Shown one piece after another: positions 1 through 7,182 of a stretch of 29,304 bases of DNA. The DNA lies in assembly GCA_043757265.1 (NCBI GenBank), contig JAYUQP010000064.1:1-29304 (forward strand), in the 5' to 3' direction. The notes under the pieces are model-generated. The model was not told where the DNA came from, searched no databases, and worked only from the letters and a program-made list of their open reading frames with translations. Positions within the stretch are counted from its first letter, which is position 1; each line of letters begins with the position of its first letter. The stretch comes from JANPLN01 sp043757265 (lineage in GTDB: Bacteria; Bdellovibrionota; Bdellovibrionia; Bdellovibrionales; JAGQZY01). Position numbers and translations under genes: made by a program.

Positions 1-83
1 TCCTCATGGATATCCCCCTTTTGTTTACAGTTTTACTGTATTGAGGTAACCAGCCCTCGTTGGCAAGAGGGGGCGTCCATTAT

Positions 84-148
84 TTCTGAGCAAAGCGAAG
101 GATCTCGTTTCAATTGTTCAATGCGTAGATTCTTCGCTACGCTCAGAA
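84..148. repeat. Inverted pair of REP-like palindromic elements
   Basis: The outer arms TTCTGAGC (84-91) and GCTCAGAA (141-148) are exact reverse complements. Inside them, AGCGAAG near 94-100 and CTTCGCT near 132-138 continue the pairing with one or two mismatches, giving arms of about 22 nt around a 21-nt loop. The wording of the arms (TCTGAGCG.AGCGAAG.ATCT) is that of a REP family found scattered in many bacterial genomes and often attributed to RAYT (IS200-like Y1) transposases. That family assignment is from memory. No RAYT gene is in the window. Confidence 0.6.
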
Positions 149-190
149 AAACGGATCGAGCCACGTTATTACCGAAGGGTCCCCGCAAGG

Positions 191-209
191 AAAGGTACTT
201 TGTACTTTT
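191..209. terminator. GTAC-centred hairpin, possible weak terminator
   Basis: AAAGGTAC (191-198), loop TTT and GTACTTTT (202-209) form an 8-bp stem with one G-U pair when read on the + strand, followed by one more T. Read on the minus strand, downstream of the glyoxalase gene ending at 240, the same stem has one mismatch. A second AAAAGGTACTC follows at 221-231. A role as terminator or decay-protecting hairpin is inferred. Confidence 0.3.
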
Positions 210-239
210 TGGCTGTTCTGAAAAGGTACTCCGTATCTC

Positions 240-971
240 TTAGGAGCGATTGCGGAGGGCGCGGACGCGGGCAAATGTTTCTACGTCTGATGTTGTGTTT
301 AAAAGTGCTCGAAGGTTGGTGTCTGCCCAACGAAAGAAAGGGCTGTGGTCTTTTTGTTCTTTTAAACTGAACGGCACGGTTGGCGGGGATTGCTGAAAGT
401 TTTTTAGGTATTCGTTCTGCGGTTCAAGAATTCGGCAAAAATCTAAATTGCTCTGGGTGTACTCGTGCGCGCAGTAAATCTGTGTAGTATCCGGTAGTAA
501 ACTCAGTCGTGAAAGTGTCTCAAGCATCATCTGTGGACTGCCTTCAAACAAACGGCCGCAACCAAAACGAAAAATCACGTCACCGCAAAACAAGCGCTCA
601 TTGCGAGCATCAAAATACGAAATGTGGCCCGTTGTATGTCCGGGTGTTGCAAAAACAGTTAGCGCATGCGGTCCATAATCAACCGTCATGCTATCGGTGA
701 CGAGTTTTGTGCCGCCTGCGATTCGGTAGGCATCTTGTGCACCAACAAACACATCGCACTGATAGAGGCCATACAGTTGTGAAATGGCGTTGATATGGTC
801 TTCGTGGTGATGGGTTACAAAAATTGCGGAGAGATGCTTTTTTTGCGTATCGCAAAAATTTTTGATCAGCCAAAAATCTGTAGCATCGATCACGGCACAA
901 TGGTCGAGGTTAGTATCATCGAGCATGTAGATGTAATTGTCTTTGCGAGCTGGGATTTGGTGGACGTCCAT
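240..971 (-). CDS. gloB: Hydroxyacylglutathione hydrolase (glyoxalase II), metallo-beta-lactamase fold
   Basis: It would hydrolyse S-lactoylglutathione to lactate and glutathione, the second step of methylglyoxal detoxification in the cytoplasm. Numbered from the chosen start, it shows the binuclear metal motif THHHEDH at 53-59 (H54, H56, D58, H59), the next ligand H112 in GHTTGH, D131 in the GDVIFRFGCGRLFEG stretch typical of glyoxalase II, and H169 in CAHEYT. At 243 aa it is close to the usual 250. The frame is open to 1031, but starting at 971 gives MDVHQIPARKDNYIYML, which lines up with the N terminus of known GloB proteins. ATGs at 980 and 989 are possible, and no strong ribosome site decides. 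It is transcribed divergently from the gene at 996, so the two starts lie only about 25 bp apart. A related MBL hydrolase is the alternative. Confidence 0.88.
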   Translation of the reverse strand: MDVHQIPARKDNYIYMLDDTNLDHCAVIDATDFWLIKNFCDTQKKHLSAIFVTHHHEDHINAISQLYGLYQCDVFVGAQDAYRIAGGTKLVTDSMTVDYGPHALTVFATPGHTTGHISYFDARNERLFCGDVIFRFGCGRLFEGSPQMMLETLSRLSLLPDTTQIYCAHEYTQSNLDFCRILEPQNEYLKNFQQSPPTVPFSLKEQKDHSPFFRWADTNLRALLNTTSDVETFARVRALRNRS

Positions 972-995
972 AGTGTCCATTGCTAACATGAATCT

Positions 996-1469
996 ATGGA
1001 AAAAGGGATCAACGAGTTGGAATCTCAACAAACGGCGACGGTTAAAACGGCTCGGGTCGTATTTTTTGGAATTTTAATCCAGGCGACGCTGTTTTCTTTT
1101 TGGGGACTTGAATTTTTTATCACCCAGCCGGGTTCACAGAGCGCACCCCTCACAATTTATGTGGTTTTTACTTTGATGGCGGTGATTAGCTTTGTTTATG
1201 GGATTCGGTTTTTTCAAAACTACATGAAAGCTCGTGGCACGAAGATGAGGACATTTGAGGCAAGAAAATTGCGCGAAACACTGCTTCTTGTTTATTCCAT
1301 CCACCTTCTACTATTAGAATTTGTCGCAATTATTGGAATCATGATTGCGATTTTTACGCAAACCGCATGGTTGATTTATCCATTTTATTCTTTATTTTTA
1401 GTTGGCATGTGGCTGTCGTACCCGCAAAAACAATTGTTTCAACCCTATTTTGAAGATTCAATCATATGA
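996..1469 (+). CDS. Small integral membrane protein, four predicted helices, function unknown
   Basis: This 157-aa protein has a short polar N terminus and four hydrophobic segments at roughly 22-43, 52-75, 92-118 and 122-142, with positively charged loops between them. I do not recognise the family. Its stop overlaps the start of the next gene in an ATGA (1466-1469), so it is probably translated together with the NifU-like iron-sulfur protein and may be its membrane partner. The start lies very near the divergent glyoxalase start and has no clear Shine-Dalgarno sequence, so the upstream part of the message must be short. Confidence 0.75.
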   Translation: MEKGINELESQQTATVKTARVVFFGILIQATLFSFWGLEFFITQPGSQSAPLTIYVVFTLMAVISFVYGIRFFQNYMKARGTKMRTFEARKLRETLLLVYSIHLLLLEFVAIIGIMIAIFTQTAWLIYPFYSLFLVGMWLSYPQKQLFQPYFEDSII

Positions 1470-1906
1470 GCCGTAAAGCACCTGTTGAATTTTTCGCAGT
1501 CATTACCGGCGGAGACTCGGTAGAGGCTTCCGTTATTTTCGATGGTGACACACTTTGCGATGTGAAATGGAAAATTGTCGGACGCCTGGCTCTTTACACC
1601 GAAGTGAATGAGTTGAAATCCAAAATGTTGGTGAGTAAAAAAAGCTTGCCGATCCCACAGGGAAAAACGCCAGAGCAACTGCTACTGCGTGAACTGATTT
1701 TAAAGATTCGCGGAGAGTGGGGAGACGCGCCGTCGGATCCTGAACTTTGCCACTGTCGAAAAATTTCGCAAGTTCACGTCGAGCGCGCCATCATTCTCGG
1801 GGCTCATACCATCGAAAAAGTGCGTGTGCGAAGTGCAGCCAACACCAGTTGCGGAACCTGCCTGCCCGAAGTTGAAGCCCTCTTTAAAAAATACGGAATC
1901 AGTTAG
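1466..1906 (+). CDS. NifU-like protein with C-terminal BFD-type [2Fe-2S] domain
   Basis: The C-terminal part (about 92-146) matches the BFD/NifU-central [2Fe-2S] domain: CHC with Cys95 and Cys97, then about 30 residues, then CGTC with Cys129 and Cys132, followed by LPEVEALF as in NifU (CGSCLPEIE). The N-terminal part (about 8-60) has the length and rhythm of an IscU/NifU-N scaffold (a short strand ending in DGD, DVKWKIVG, then a helix), but it lacks the three scaffold cysteines. That resemblance is by eye only. A role in electron transfer or Fe-S/iron storage chemistry is inferred from the domain. The ATGA overlap couples it to the membrane protein upstream. It ends tail to tail with the phosphoesterase gene, 4 bp away. 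Confidence 0.75.
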   Translation: MSRKAPVEFFAVITGGDSVEASVIFDGDTLCDVKWKIVGRLALYTEVNELKSKMLVSKKSLPIPQGKTPEQLLLRELILKIRGEWGDAPSDPELCHCRKISQVHVERAIILGAHTIEKVRVRSAANTSCGTCLPEVEALFKKYGIS

Positions 1907-1913
1907 GTACCTA
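1904..1913. other. 10-bp palindrome carrying both convergent stop codons
   Basis: TAGGTACCTA is a perfect palindrome. Its first TAG is the stop of the + strand NifU-like gene and its last three bases, read on the minus strand, are the TAG stop of the phosphoesterase gene. Only 4 bp separate the two genes and there is no U-rich terminator between them. Confidence 0.7.
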
Positions 1914-2897
1914 GCTATTAAATTTTGCAAAGTGCTCGACGATTTTTTTCTTCAGAACATCACCTGGCATTTTAATCGAAGCGCCAGCGGAAAATACGTG
2001 GCCACCGCCGCCTAAGGTTTCGGCAAGTGCATTGACATCAAAGTGACCTTTACTTCGCAAGCTGACTTTAAAGTGGCCGATTTCGTCTTCGCGAATAACG
2101 ACTGCGATTTCTACCGATTCAATATTCATCATCATATCCACTAAATCACGACTGTCGTCGGCGCTTAACCCATACTGCGATAATTCCTGGCTGCTGATCT
2201 GTAAAAATACCAAGCGGTCCTTATAGAAAAATTCCATTTCAGAAAGCACTTTAGAAAGATATTTATATTTCTTCGCCGTAAAGTTTCCAAAAATATGTTT
2301 GTGAATAATGCTCGGTTCAGTCTCATAGCGCAAAAGCTCGGAGGCTATTTCGTGCGATCGATAAGAGTTGCGCACATAACGAAAAAGTTGAGTGTCAAAA
2401 GCGATGCTTGTGTAAAGAGCCCGCGCAATGTCTCGATTCATTGGCGAACCTAGCGCTTTGATAATGTCGTAGACCATCTCGCCCGTGCTAGCCGCTTTGG
2501 TATTAATGACCGATCCCGGTGTCGGCTCCGGGCCTGTTTTCAATACTGGATGGTGATCAACAAACAAAATCTTTTGGCATTTTTTTTCGATTTCCGCATA
2601 CAGCGGCTCGAGCAACCGATAGTCGTTAGTATCAAAAACCAACGCGAGCGCAACGCCTTGGATGTCGTCATGATGGCTGTCATAATACTGGATATACGAG
2701 TCGGGTGTGAGGAATCGATACTTGTTTGGTGTGGCATCAACGTTGAGGACGCGCACGTCTTTTCCAAGGGCGCGCAAAGCGTGATACATGCCAAGCTGAG
2801 CTCCAAGGCCATCACCATCACATTGTCGATGGGTGGTGAGAAGAATTGTTTTAGCGGCTTGAATATCTTTAACTATTTGCTCGTACATAGATGTCAT
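1911..2897 (-). CDS. nrnA: DHH/DHHA1 phosphoesterase, NrnA-type oligoribonuclease/pAp phosphatase
   Basis: The family degrades short RNA oligonucleotides (2-5 nt) and often also dephosphorylates 3'-phosphoadenosine 5'-phosphate, in the cytoplasm with Mn2+. Motif I is THRQCDGDGLGA (H23, D27, D29), with Cys where most members have Pro. Motif II Asp is D89 in FDTND, the DHH signature is VDHHP (D114-H116), and a fourth Asp is D168 in AFDTQ. The C-terminal DHHA1 domain ends in the glycine-rich GGGGH loop (296-300). Length 328 aa is normal. It sits 12 bp after mgtE, probably in one transcript. AGGGA just upstream is spaced badly for the first ATG (2 nt) and acceptably for a second at 2888. Substrate choice between nanoRNA and pAp cannot be read from sequence. 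Confidence 0.85.
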   Translation of the reverse strand: MTSMYEQIVKDIQAAKTILLTTHRQCDGDGLGAQLGMYHALRALGKDVRVLNVDATPNKYRFLTPDSYIQYYDSHHDDIQGVALALVFDTNDYRLLEPLYAEIEKKCQKILFVDHHPVLKTGPEPTPGSVINTKAASTGEMVYDIIKALGSPMNRDIARALYTSIAFDTQLFRYVRNSYRSHEIASELLRYETEPSIIHKHIFGNFTAKKYKYLSKVLSEMEFFYKDRLVFLQISSQELSQYGLSADDSRDLVDMMMNIESVEIAVVIREDEIGHFKVSLRSKGHFDVNALAETLGGGGHVFSAGASIKMPGDVLKKKIVEHFAKFNS

Positions 2898-2909
2898 ATT
2901 CCCTATTCA

Positions 2910-4277
2910 TTAATGCGCATTCATAAGTTTCATTGCAAAAGTCGCTAATCCTAAAAACGAAAAGAAACCAAAAATATCTGTTATCACAGTGACAAGCACT
3001 CCACTTCCGATAGCGGGATCTCTCCCCATTTTTTTTAATAAAAAAGGCACACCAGCTCCTGCACTCGCGCCGACTACAGAGGTTGAGAGCATCGAAATAA
3101 ACATGACTGCCCCGACCATGATGCTGCGTTCATCATTCCACATAAAAAGATAGAGGAAAAGTCCTGAAAAAAGTCCCATGATAGCGCCGATGATACTGCC
3201 TACAGTAAACTCTCGCCAAAAAGCTTTTGCGTAAGTGATAAACTGAAAATCGTTCGTGGCAATCCCGCGCGTAACAACTGTGAGGCACTGAATGGCCGTG
3301 TTGCCGCTTGTGCTTGCAACAATGTTTTTGGTCACAGCAAGGATAACGAGCTCTTGGAGAATATCTTCAAACTGTGCGACGACGAGACTGGCAACAGCCG
3401 ACAAACCTAAGTTCAGCATCATCCATGGGACGCGGTTACGAACTTTTTGTAGTACGTTTGAATAAACGCGATCATCTTCTTGCAGACCTGCTCGCGCGTA
3501 AATTTTTGCCAGTGCCTGTTCCTGAATAAGATCCACAACATCATCAACGGTAACGATTCCCACCATCTCTTCTTTGTTGTTCACTACGGGAATCGCAATA
3601 AAGTCATAGTGACTAACCACCTGCGCTACCTGCTCGGAAGGTGTGTCGGTTTTCACCGTGACCACATCTTTTTTTGCGAGTTTCTCGATGGGAGTTGCGG
3701 GCGGCGCCGTAACCAAATTCCGCAAGGAAACCACACCCACAAGCTTGTGTTCCTCATTTGTGCAATAGATGTAGTAGAGAGATTCTTCCTGCGCCCGCTG
3801 ACGAAGTAAATCCAGTCCCTCTTGCGCTGAGGTATGGCTTGGCACCGAAAAAAAGTGCGAGGTCATCATTCTACCGGCGGAGTCTTCCGGAAAGTTCAAA
3901 AACTGCAAAACTCGCTCTTTGAGTGCAAAAGGAAGTTCACTCAATAGTGCAGTCCGTTTATCCTCGTCTACGTGATTGAGAAGAAACGCGCTGTCGTGAA
4001 TGGCTGAAGCCTGAATGACTTGCAAGAAAGTTGAATGATCGATACTTGTTAAAACGTCGCGCAGTTGATTTTCGGGGATCTGTGTAAGCACCGTGCCAAT
4101 TTTTTTAATGCTTATTAAGTTTTCAACAAGGACTTTTCGCTCTGTTGTGTGCAGCTGTGTTAAAAGCGATGCTAGATCTACCGTTTCAATGCGTTTCAAG
4201 AGGGAACGAAGCGGCCTGTTTGGCCGCCCAGTAAGAAGTCTACGCAAGATGTTGGTCGAGGATGAGTTGAGCTTCAT
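2910..4277 (-). CDS. mgtE: MgtE-family magnesium channel/transporter
   Basis: This would be an inner-membrane Mg2+ channel gated by cytosolic Mg2+. The order of domains is as in MgtE: an N-terminal helical superhelix domain (about 25-130), two CBS domains (about 137-190 and 203-258), a plug helix, then a five-helix pore domain from RNRVPWMM (281-287) to the end. The last helices carry GAGVPFLL, GRDPAIGSG and D434 in VITDIFGFF, the position of the pore Asp in characterised MgtE. The usual GGNAGTQ motif of the pore is changed to TSGNTAIQ near 323-330. The start is supported by AAGGA five bases before ATG. It runs divergently from greA. The 5' region is too short for a normal M-box riboswitch and I see none. 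Confidence 0.92.
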   Translation of the reverse strand: MKLNSSSTNILRRLLTGRPNRPLRSLLKRIETVDLASLLTQLHTTERKVLVENLISIKKIGTVLTQIPENQLRDVLTSIDHSTFLQVIQASAIHDSAFLLNHVDEDKRTALLSELPFALKERVLQFLNFPEDSAGRMMTSHFFSVPSHTSAQEGLDLLRQRAQEESLYYIYCTNEEHKLVGVVSLRNLVTAPPATPIEKLAKKDVVTVKTDTPSEQVAQVVSHYDFIAIPVVNNKEEMVGIVTVDDVVDLIQEQALAKIYARAGLQEDDRVYSNVLQKVRNRVPWMMLNLGLSAVASLVVAQFEDILQELVILAVTKNIVASTSGNTAIQCLTVVTRGIATNDFQFITYAKAFWREFTVGSIIGAIMGLFSGLFLYLFMWNDERSIMVGAVMFISMLSTSVVGASAGAGVPFLLKKMGRDPAIGSGVLVTVITDIFGFFSFLGLATFAMKLMNAH

Positions 4278-4308
4278 GAGGTCCTTCGTTGGCGCTCTAC
4301 GTCTTTAT

Positions 4309-4362
4309 GTCAATTCGGCAGAATTTCAAACAACTTAAAGCATTTTATCGCGCCGAATTGAC
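4309..4362. promoter_or_regulatory. 11-bp inverted repeat between mgtE and greA
   Basis: GTCAATTCGGC (4309-4319) and GCCGAATTGAC (4352-4362) are perfect reverse complements, 32 bp apart. The right arm covers the TTGAC of the greA -35 element, and the left arm places the same TTGACA on the minus strand facing mgtE. It may be a pair of operator sites or an inverted duplication of a promoter element. Confidence 0.6.
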
Positions 4363-4387
4363 TTTCTCGAAGGTTCCTAGGTATAAA
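4358..4387 (+). promoter_or_regulatory. Predicted sigma-70 promoter of greA
   Basis: TTGACT (4358-4363), an 18-bp spacer and TATAAA (4382-4387) match the housekeeping consensus well. The start of transcription would be near 4394, giving an untranslated leader of about 60 nt before the greA ATG. Confidence 0.6.
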
Positions 4388-4453
4388 CGCGTTTTTGTTT
4401 GATTTTGATGTACCGGACGCCGACGTGAGTCGAGCCGTTTTTATGGAGGCTGA

Positions 4454-4933
4454 ATGAATGACGTAATATTACCCCTCACAGTTCGTGGAAAAAAACTTCT
4501 AGAGGAGGAACTGCGACGTTTGATTCATGAGGAGCGCCCCTCTGTCATTCGAGCAATCGAAGAGGCACGCGCCCACGGAGATATTAGCGAGAATGCGGAA
4601 TACGATTCTGCAAAAGAACGCCAAGCCATGGTCGAAGGACGCATTCAGGATGTGCAAACTAAATTAGCAGGTGCCGAAATTGTCGACCCTGCAAAGATTG
4701 TAAGTGATAAGATCGTTTTCGGTGCAACGGTCACGATCGTAGATCAGGACGGTGACGAAAAAGTGACTTACCAAATTGTCGGACTCGATGAAGCCGACGT
4801 AAAAAATGGACTGATTTCTGTACTTTCTCCGTTAGCACGAGCCTTGATTGGCAAGAAAAAAGGCGACGAAGTTCATGTGAAGAGTCCGAAAGGTGACAAA
4901 GAGTACGAAGTTGTCAATTTCACTTTTAAGTAA
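4454..4933 (+). CDS. greA: Transcription elongation factor GreA
   Basis: GreA enters the secondary channel of RNA polymerase and stimulates cleavage of backtracked RNA. The 159-aa length is the family norm. The N-terminal coiled coil (about 10-75) carries the signature ARAHGDISENAEYDSAKERQ around 38-57, whose tip Asp/Glu residues coordinate the catalytic Mg2+. The C-terminal FKBP-like domain runs from about 83 to 159 and includes ISVLSPLARALIGKKKGDEV. The start is fixed by GGAGG (4445-4449) four bases upstream of ATG. The next gene begins 12 bp after the stop and may share the transcript. Confidence 0.96.
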   Translation: MNDVILPLTVRGKKLLEEELRRLIHEERPSVIRAIEEARAHGDISENAEYDSAKERQAMVEGRIQDVQTKLAGAEIVDPAKIVSDKIVFGATVTIVDQDGDEKVTYQIVGLDEADVKNGLISVLSPLARALIGKKKGDEVHVKSPKGDKEYEVVNFTFK

Positions 4934-4945
4934 TCAAATCTGTAT

Positions 4946-6928
4946 ATGAATAACACCATTGAGCCCGCAAAATCTTTCAAGAAGTTTTTCATGCTTGTTG
5001 TCCTATGTATCGTCTTGGGAAATTTTCTGGGCCACCGGGCGCAAAATCTATTGGACGAAAAATGGGCTATCTTTTCACGATCCTTAGCTGCTAAAAAAAT
5101 AGAAGTAACTCGTCCGGTGATGGTCTTCGCACGCTCAGGTCTGCCAACGCTTGGTGCATCGATAGTGACCCTTTCGCATACGGGGACATCGCGATGCTTC
5201 GAGTACAGCATCAAAGCAGAAGAGCTCTTTTTACCACTAAATCTAAGTAGCATTTTTTTGGGGCGCCTTGAGTTTGGAACTCTCGAGGTCGAAAAAACCC
5301 GTTTGCTCTTGCAAGAATCCTTGGATTGTAATGCGGAGCCCAAGGCGCAAGGTGCCGACACTTCCAGGGACGACTTCGAAGACGTTATTGCATCGCCCAC
5401 TGAACAGAAAACACCCGAGATTTTTGCGCACTTTACAAAATGGTTTTCGGAACATCAGCCGCGCCTGATTTCGATGCCACTGCGCCATTTTTATTTGAAA
5501 CAAATAGAAATTCAGGGAGAAACTTTAAAAGAAAAGCATCTGCAAGGGCTGGGAAGTCTTTCGATGGACATTGATAAGGAGCTCGTTGCGAAGATAAAAT
5601 TTGATAAATTAGTTTTGGGAAAAACCACCCGTTCAGTAGCAACCCAATTTCAGGCGCAAATGCGAGCAGACTCGCAGAAAATTCTTATCTCAGGAGATTG
5701 GGCTTACTACGAAGGACATCTTCGCCTCGAACTTGAGTATGACAAAACAGAAAAGGTTTCGTTGTCGCTAAAAAGCCAAAACCTACCACTCAGTGTAGTG
5801 AACCGTTGGTTTGACACTCCATGGACGTTTCAATTTGTATGGCTGAATTGCGGATTGAGTTTGCAGACCGAAAGTACTCAGTGGCAAGCATCACCTTGGA
5901 CTTTAGAAGTTTGCAAGATCACAGGGCCAAATGGAGAAATCGAATTTCATTCAAAGAAAGTCACTTCGCTTTCAAACTTCAACGATTTAAGTATTCACTT
6001 CAATGAGCTTCAATTGGATCGCATAATAAAAGGCAAGGAACATCTTCCGCTGTCCGGAGTGGTAAAAGACTATGGGACTTTAAATGGCCAGTTCGTTTTG
6101 AATGGACCAAAACTTGACGGTCGATTGCGTTTTAGGGAACCATCACTTTTGTTCTCTCATGACAACAAACGATTGTTGCAAGTCCTCGATGAGATGCAAA
6201 TGGATCTCAAATATGAAAACAGCTCCTTTGCGTTTTCTGTGCCGGAAATAAAAATTCGTGGTGGAAAGTTTCGCGGTTCAGTGGAGGCCGCATACTACAA
6301 AAGACAACGAAAAATGATAACAAAAATTCTCGTGCCACAGATTGCATTTGCTCCAGAAATTCAAAACCTCATGCTTTTTGGGGATCTTTCTCCACTCTCT
6401 GTGGACGGCGACATTCAGTGGACGGTTGATTCGGGAGAGGGCTTAAACGGAAAACTACAGATTGCATTTGAGAACTACAAAAATTCTTTTGTGAGTGTCA
6501 ACAAAGGCCGTGCGCTTTTGGCATGGACTTTATCTGTGCCGCAGCTTGCACTCACAGCAGACGAAGTGAATATAAATCGAAGCGATTCAACCCTTTGGAT
6601 GTTTGCATCCGCATTGGAGTTGGAAACGCGCCAGCAGATTCATCTGCAGCAGGTTTATTTGAATGCGGCACTCCTAGCAAAAAATAAACTGGATATTAAG
6701 AAATCAACGGGGTATTCGCCCTTACTCGGGCGCTTCAATCTGTCAGGCCAAGTCGATCTGAATGAGGGGCAAGGGCAAGCTCGGTGGTTGAGAACTCAAG
6801 GTGTTGTGCGCGATTGGGAGTGGTCATTTCGCGCACAGGATATAAGCTGGATTCCGCAAGACAAACGAATGCGGGAATGGCTTCAACAACACCCGGAGTA
6901 CCTTATTGAATACCCTTTTGTGCGTTAA
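4946..6928 (+). CDS. Large membrane-anchored protein with AsmA/YhdP-like features
   Basis: The 660-aa protein has one hydrophobic segment near 13-29 after a basic start, then a long exported, beta-strand-rich body. The repeated pattern of short hydrophobic strands (for example LEFGTLEVEKTRLLL near 105-120 and VPEIKIRGGKFRGSVEAAYY near 432-451) recalls the AsmA/TamB/YhdP group of inner-membrane proteins, which form lipid-carrying beta grooves in the periplasm. That is a visual match, so I leave it unnamed. There is no Shine-Dalgarno sequence before ATG 4946, and translation may depend on greA 12 bp upstream. No catalytic motif is visible. Confidence 0.7.
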   Translation: MNNTIEPAKSFKKFFMLVVLCIVLGNFLGHRAQNLLDEKWAIFSRSLAAKKIEVTRPVMVFARSGLPTLGASIVTLSHTGTSRCFEYSIKAEELFLPLNLSSIFLGRLEFGTLEVEKTRLLLQESLDCNAEPKAQGADTSRDDFEDVIASPTEQKTPEIFAHFTKWFSEHQPRLISMPLRHFYLKQIEIQGETLKEKHLQGLGSLSMDIDKELVAKIKFDKLVLGKTTRSVATQFQAQMRADSQKILISGDWAYYEGHLRLELEYDKTEKVSLSLKSQNLPLSVVNRWFDTPWTFQFVWLNCGLSLQTESTQWQASPWTLEVCKITGPNGEIEFHSKKVTSLSNFNDLSIHFNELQLDRIIKGKEHLPLSGVVKDYGTLNGQFVLNGPKLDGRLRFREPSLLFSHDNKRLLQVLDEMQMDLKYENSSFAFSVPEIKIRGGKFRGSVEAAYYKRQRKMITKILVPQIAFAPEIQNLMLFGDLSPLSVDGDIQWTVDSGEGLNGKLQIAFENYKNSFVSVNKGRALLAWTLSVPQLALTADEVNINRSDSTLWMFASALELETRQQIHLQQVYLNAALLAKNKLDIKKSTGYSPLLGRFNLSGQVDLNEGQGQARWLRTQGVVRDWEWSFRAQDISWIPQDKRMREWLQQHPEYLIEYPFVR

Positions 6929-7021
6929 AAGCGAGCTAAAATCGGAATGGACTGCAGTCTGAAATCAGCAATAACTGCAAGAGTTTTTTCTAAAAACTGC
7001 CATTTTATGTACACGCGCAAT

Positions 7022-7050
7022 TTGTATTGAAAAATTAGACTGTAAATAAT
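7022..7050 (+). promoter_or_regulatory. Predicted promoter of the barrel-lipoprotein unit
   Basis: TTGTAT (7022-7027), 17-bp spacer, AATAAT (7045-7050). The surrounding DNA is very A/T rich. A perfect tandem 11-mer follows at 7063-7084. The gap between genes here (6929-7182, 254 bp) also holds a palindrome GACTGCAGTC (6950-6959) and an A/T hairpin (6982-6998). Confidence 0.4.
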
Positions 7051-7062
7051 TTAAGCGCATCT

Positions 7063-7084
7063 GCCAATTTACGGCCAATTTACG
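7063..7084. repeat. Tandem direct repeat of GCCAATTTACG, two exact copies
   Basis: GCCAATTTACG occurs at 7063-7073 and again at 7074-7084 with no gap. One repeat per helical turn, just downstream of a predicted promoter, is a common layout for sites bound by a regulator in tandem. No regulator is known. Confidence 0.6.
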
Positions 7085-7182
7085 TCTTTTTCGTGCTATT
7101 TTTCGGTTTTTCTTGCTATGAAATGGGACTTATTGGAGCCTGTGGGAACGATTCTTGCCTAGTAGAGGGTGGAGGCTATTGC

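Larger units (their letters stand above)
1..239. other. Non-coding left end with several small hairpins
   Basis: No credible reading frame is visible in this stretch. It holds a perfect 6-bp inverted repeat with a TTT loop (TACAGT 26-31, ACTGTA 35-40), a C/G-rich hairpin around 52-74 (CCCTC paired with GAGGG), the REP-like pair listed separately, and a GTAC-centred hairpin at 191-209. The only gene that borders it ends at 240 and is transcribed leftward, so this is its 3' flank. What lies left of base 1 is unknown. Confidence 0.6.

Noticed and set aside
2550..2948. 132-aa + strand frame inside the DHH phosphoesterase
   Set aside because: The DHH gene has all family motifs on the other strand; this frame has none and runs into mgtE.
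4278..4453. M-box magnesium riboswitch before mgtE
   Set aside because: The region is only 176 bp, shared with the greA promoter, and I find none of the long helices an M-box needs.
4873..5400. 175-aa minus-strand open frame across the end of greA and the AsmA-like gene
   Set aside because: It crosses two well-supported + strand genes and has the Ser/Arg/Lys-rich look of a shadow frame.
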